Shown: one piece after another, positions 50,927 through 53,856 of the stretch
How positions within the stretch are numbered: position 1 is the first letter of the stretch
Layout: every line of letters starts with the position of its first letter
From: Pseudothermotoga sp.
GTDB lineage: Bacteria; Thermotogota; Thermotogae; Thermotogales; DSM-5069
Reading direction: 5' to 3'
Assembly (NCBI GenBank): GCA_003510135.1
Contig: DOKY01000019.1
Location: 21,839 to 75,694, forward strand
Length of the DNA stretch: 53,856 nt
The notes under the pieces: model-generated
What the model was told of the DNA's origin: nothing
Seen by the model: the letters and a program-made list of their open reading frames with translations, nothing else
Database searches by the model: none
Translations under genes and position numbers: made by a program

Positions 50927-52636
50927 GTGAGAGAGATAGAGCACACTCTTTTCAAAAGATTCTCCATTCCCATCCACTGTGAAGAAAAAAACGGTGCGCT
51001 CTTTCTGTACGGGAGAGTCAAGAGCTGGGACCAGGTTGTGAAGATAGGCAGATTCGCAACCAGGTTCGGCTACAGGGGGGTGGTGAACAAAATCGAGTGT
51101 GAGGCCGTTCAAGTATCTGGTCCGAAAGCTCCGCTGGTTCGGGATGCAGTTCTACATGGGAGAAGAGTCGATGTCTTGATCATCGGCGCCGGCGTCATAG
51201 GTTGTGCAATCGCGCGGGAGCTGAGTAGGTGGAAGCTTGACATTCTGGTTGTCGACAAAGAAGCAGACGTTGCCATGCATCAGAGCTCTCACAACGCTGG
51301 CATGATGCATCCGCCCATCGCGCCGCATCCGAAGAGCAAGAAAGCGCATTACAACAGGAAAGGATTGGACATGATAGAGACACTCTCACGGGAGCTCGAC
51401 TTTCCTTACGAGAGAAACGGTATGGCGATTCTGTTTCCAAGCGGCTGGTACATCTTCTCGCTGCCTTTCGTGAAGGTGAGGGAAATCCAGAACCAAGTCA
51501 GAGGCACAGAGTTTTTGAGCGCTTCGAAGTTCTTGAGGATCGAACCGAACGTGAAGAAGAACTTCGCGTGGGCGTACGTGGTGTGGGAAGCCGGTGTGGT
51601 GGATCCGTTCCAGATGACACTGGCGTTCGCCGAAAACGCTGTTCAAAACGGAGTAAAATTCTCTTTCAACACCATCGTTGAGGGTTTCGTCGTCGAAGAC
51701 GACAGAGTCGAGGCCGTTGTGACGAACAAAGGAACGATCTTTCCAAAACTCGTCGTCAACGCCGCGGGTGTTTGGGCAGATCGCATCGCGGCCCTCGCTG
51801 GTGATGAGTTCTTCACGATCCATCCGAGAAAAGGTGAGATGGCGATTATCGACAAAAAGAAGTCCAACCTGTCCCACTTGACTCTCTCGAAAGTTTCTTT
51901 CAAACAGCTCGGCTCGGTCACCAAAGGTGGGGGATTGATCCCGACGGTCCATGGAAATTTGCTGCTTGGACCGACCGCGGTTGAGATTCCAGAAAGAGAA
52001 GACTACAGCACCACTCAGGAGGGTCTGGATGAACTCTTCAAAAAGCACGCAGGCCTGGTTGAAGGTCTCAGCAAGAGAGATGTGATCAACTACTTCGCTG
52101 GGACGAGGGCGGCAACTTACGAAGAGGACTTCATTGTCGAGCCTTCACAGAAGATCAAAAACCTGATCCACGCTGCCGGCATCCAATCACCGGGGCTGAC
52201 CAGCTCACCGGCCATCGCGAGCGATGTCGCGGTGATGTGCGTAGAAAAGCTACGGAAAGAGAAAAAGATCGTTCCCAACGAAAAGTTCTGTCCTGTCAGA
52301 AAGAAAGAAGCAGACTTCAAGAAGCTCTCTTTAGAAGAAAAACAGAAGATCATAGAGAAGAATCCAAGCTACGGCATTGTGATCTGCAGGTGTGAAACTG
52401 TGACGAAGGGTGAAGTCCTTCAAGCGATCAGCGGGACTGTACCGGCCACCACACTCGATGGAATCAAATGGAGAACGCGCTGCGGAATGGGAAGATGCCA
52501 GGGCGGTTTCTGTACACCCTTTCTGATCGAACTGCTTCGAGACACTGGCATCGATCCACTGACCATGACGAAGAAAGGGCCTGGTTCAGAGCTGTTCGTC
52601 GCGAGGACGAGACTGGGAGGAGACAGGTATGTATGA
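50927..52636 (+). CDS. GlpA-like FAD oxidoreductase with N-terminal BON-like and C-terminal BFD [2Fe-2S] domains
   Basis: 569 aa, GTG start with AAGGAGGAC upstream. Residues about 1-62 resemble a BON domain (NGALFLYGRVKSWDQVVKI...GYRGVVNKIE), unusual for this family. FAD motif LIIGAGVIGCAIARE (about 85-99), DAO domain to about 430, then a BFD-type iron-sulfur domain near 490-540 (VICRCETV...RTRCGMGRCQGGFC). Family members oxidise glycerol 3-phosphate or related 2-hydroxy/amino substrates. The next gene is an NAD-linked partner that starts inside its end, as in Thermotoga glpA-type operons. Confidence 0.82.
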   Translation: MREIEHTLFKRFSIPIHCEEKNGALFLYGRVKSWDQVVKIGRFATRFGYRGVVNKIECEAVQVSGPKAPLVRDAVLHGRRVDVLIIGAGVIGCAIARELSRWKLDILVVDKEADVAMHQSSHNAGMMHPPIAPHPKSKKAHYNRKGLDMIETLSRELDFPYERNGMAILFPSGWYIFSLPFVKVREIQNQVRGTEFLSASKFLRIEPNVKKNFAWAYVVWEAGVVDPFQMTLAFAENAVQNGVKFSFNTIVEGFVVEDDRVEAVVTNKGTIFPKLVVNAAGVWADRIAALAGDEFFTIHPRKGEMAIIDKKKSNLSHLTLSKVSFKQLGSVTKGGGLIPTVHGNLLLGPTAVEIPEREDYSTTQEGLDELFKKHAGLVEGLSKRDVINYFAGTRAATYEEDFIVEPSQKIKNLIHAAGIQSPGLTSSPAIASDVAVMCVEKLRKEKKIVPNEKFCPVRKKEADFKKLSLEEKQKIIEKNPSYGIVICRCETVTKGEVLQAISGTVPATTLDGIKWRTRCGMGRCQGGFCTPFLIELLRDTGIDPLTMTKKGPGSELFVARTRLGGDRYV

Positions 52637-53856
52637 CGTTGCGGTGATAGGTGCTGGGCCTGCAGGTTTGGCTGCGGCCATATCCGCTCACAGGGACGGT
52701 TCATCCGTGGTGATCATCGAAAGGGAGCCGGAGCTTGGGGGAATACTGAAACAGTGCATCCACGACGGGTTCGGAGTTCTTCATTTCAGAAAGAGGCTCA
52801 CCGGACCGGAATACGCAGAACTGTTTATCGAAGAGCTTTTGAAAACCGATGTCCACGTTCTCACCAGCACCTTTTTACTGGACGTTCGAAGACAGCGAGA
52901 GTTCTTCACTCTGCTTCTTCAGAACGAAAAGGGCATCTTTTCCATTCGTTCGAAAACCATCGTCCTTGCAACCGGTTGCAGGGAGAGAACCTCCAGACAG
53001 ATCTTCATCCACGGCGATCGTCCCGCCGGGATCATGACGGCCGGAACGGCACAGAGGTTTGTGAACATGATGGGTTTGTTGCCGTTCAGACGGTGCGTCG
53101 TTCTGGGCAGCGGGGACATCGGTTTGATCATGGCTCGCAGACTCACCATCGAGGGATCTAAGGTGATCGGGGTCTACGAGATAAAACCCGAAATAGCTGG
53201 TCTCTTGAGGAACGTTTCACAGTGTCTGCAAGATTTCAATATTCCACTGCACCTGATGCACACGGTGAGCAAGGTCTTTGGAAAAGGACGCGTTGAAAGC
53301 GTGGAATTGGTGAAAGTTGATCGAAACTTTTCGTTCGTTCCAGGGAGCGAGAAGACGATCGAGTGCGACGGGCTCTTGCTCGCCGTGGGTTTGATTCCTG
53401 AAAACGAGCTTGCAGAAAGGCTCTCGCTCGAGATGGATCAGAGTACGAACGGTCCTTTCGTGGATCAGTATTTCATGGGGAGCGTGGAAGGCGTCTTCAG
53501 CTGCGGAAACTCTTTGCATGTGCACGATCTGGTCGATTACGTCACCTGGACGGGTCTTGAGGCTGGAAGATGCGCCAGCGAGTACGCTAAGGACAGACTA
53601 AAGGTGCAAAGGAGAGCTCCACTGAAATTCGATTCATCGTTCCAGTACTGCGTGCCACAGATGCTGAGCTTTCCTTTGACTGGAAAGGTGAGGATCTATT
53701 TCAGGACCAAATCGAAATTTGCCAACGCGCAGATCGCGGTCTCTCAAGCGGGGCAGGAGCTTGCTTCGAAGAAATTCAAGATCCTGAGGCCACAGCAGAT
53801 AGAGTTCATCGACGTTGCTCCCAAGTTCGAGAACGAACCGTTTGAACTTTCACTCA
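52629..53856 (+). CDS. FAD/NAD-linked oxidoreductase partner of the GlpA-like protein (3' end outside window)
   Basis: 409 codons to the window edge without a stop, so partial. ATG at 52629 overlaps the previous gene by 8 bases, with GGAGGAGACAG just upstream. It begins MYDVAVIGAGPAGLAAAISA (FAD site). It contains an E-x-x-E-L-G-G-I-L-x-Q-C segment that places a Cys near the flavin, a second nucleotide motif (VVLGSGDIGLIMARR, about 157-171) and a C-terminal GVFSCGNSLHVHDLVDYV region. This is the usual electron-transfer subunit following GlpA-like dehydrogenases in Thermotoga. Confidence 0.85.
   Translation, partial: MYDVAVIGAGPAGLAAAISAHRDGSSVVIIEREPELGGILKQCIHDGFGVLHFRKRLTGPEYAELFIEELLKTDVHVLTSTFLLDVRRQREFFTLLLQNEKGIFSIRSKTIVLATGCRERTSRQIFIHGDRPAGIMTAGTAQRFVNMMGLLPFRRCVVLGSGDIGLIMARRLTIEGSKVIGVYEIKPEIAGLLRNVSQCLQDFNIPLHLMHTVSKVFGKGRVESVELVKVDRNFSFVPGSEKTIECDGLLLAVGLIPENELAERLSLEMDQSTNGPFVDQYFMGSVEGVFSCGNSLHVHDLVDYVTWTGLEAGRCASEYAKDRLKVQRRAPLKFDSSFQYCVPQMLSFPLTGKVRIYFRTKSKFANAQIAVSQAGQELASKKFKILRPQQIEFIDVAPKFENEPFELSL

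Noticed and set aside
1..53856. Mobile elements or phage remnants
   Set aside because: No transposase, integrase or recombinase gene and no long terminal inverted repeats were recognised.

Overview
The window looks like chromosome of a thermophilic anaerobe of the Thermotogae (Thermotoga/Pseudothermotoga type). This is an inference: the signs are very compact operons with ATGA overlaps, strong GGAGG/GGGGTG ribosome sites before ATG, GTG and TTG starts, highly charged proteins, many sugar ABC/TRAP uptake operons, and ferredoxin- and flavin-rich redox genes. No rRNA, tRNA, CRISPR array, IS element or prophage gene was seen.

Layout. 1-1.9 kb: hflK-hflC membrane protease regulators. 2.1-3.1 kb: a secreted protein gene cut by one in-frame TAG. 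3.2-9.2 kb: pyrimidine operon pyrB-pyrC-pyrK-pyrD-(Fe-alcohol dehydrogenase)-pyrF-pyrE behind a leader with two tandem terminators. 9.3-16.5 kb: operon with a DAO-type flavoenzyme, a TAXI-TRAP transporter, an Asp/Glu-racemase-like protein, a large ferredoxin/flavin oxidoreductase and a small [2Fe-2S] protein, probably for uptake and oxidation of an amino-acid-like substrate. 16.5-19.6 kb: SDR dehydrogenase; ArsR-ferredoxin-HdrA-like trio; class II amidotransferase; small secreted protein. 19.7-28.3 kb: LacI-controlled mannoside-type locus (GH130 phosphorylase, ABC importer, LacI) divergent from two large secreted proteins of unknown function. 28.3-33.2 kb: GntR-controlled operon with a DRE-TIM (homocitrate-synthase-like) enzyme, a cyclase-family hydrolase and a sodium/solute symporter fused to two winged-helix domains. 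33.6-34.5 kb: exported Ig-like/leucine-rich-repeat protein. 34.8-44.7 kb: operon with a complete ABC importer, GH38 alpha-mannosidase, a glycerate-type glycosyltransferase, an RpiR regulator and a GT4 glycosyltransferase; it reads as import, breakdown and synthesis of a mannosyl(glucosyl)glycerate-like compatible solute. 45.2-50.6 kb: LysR regulator convergent to an operon of a DASS anion transporter, a phosphoglycerate mutase and a metallo-beta-lactamase-fold hydrolase. 50.9 kb to the end: glycerol-3-phosphate-type oxidoreductase operon, cut by the window edge.

The most unusual gene is the cofactor-independent phosphoglycerate mutase at 47480-49075. Its C-terminal half precedes its N-terminal half. 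Every catalytic residue I can place is present once, with near-canonical spacing inside each half, but in circularly permuted order. Other items for a second look are the symporter-winged-helix fusion, the GH38/glycosyltransferase solute operon, the in-frame amber codon, and the stand-alone HdrA-like redox gene. All of this is read by eye; no database search was run.
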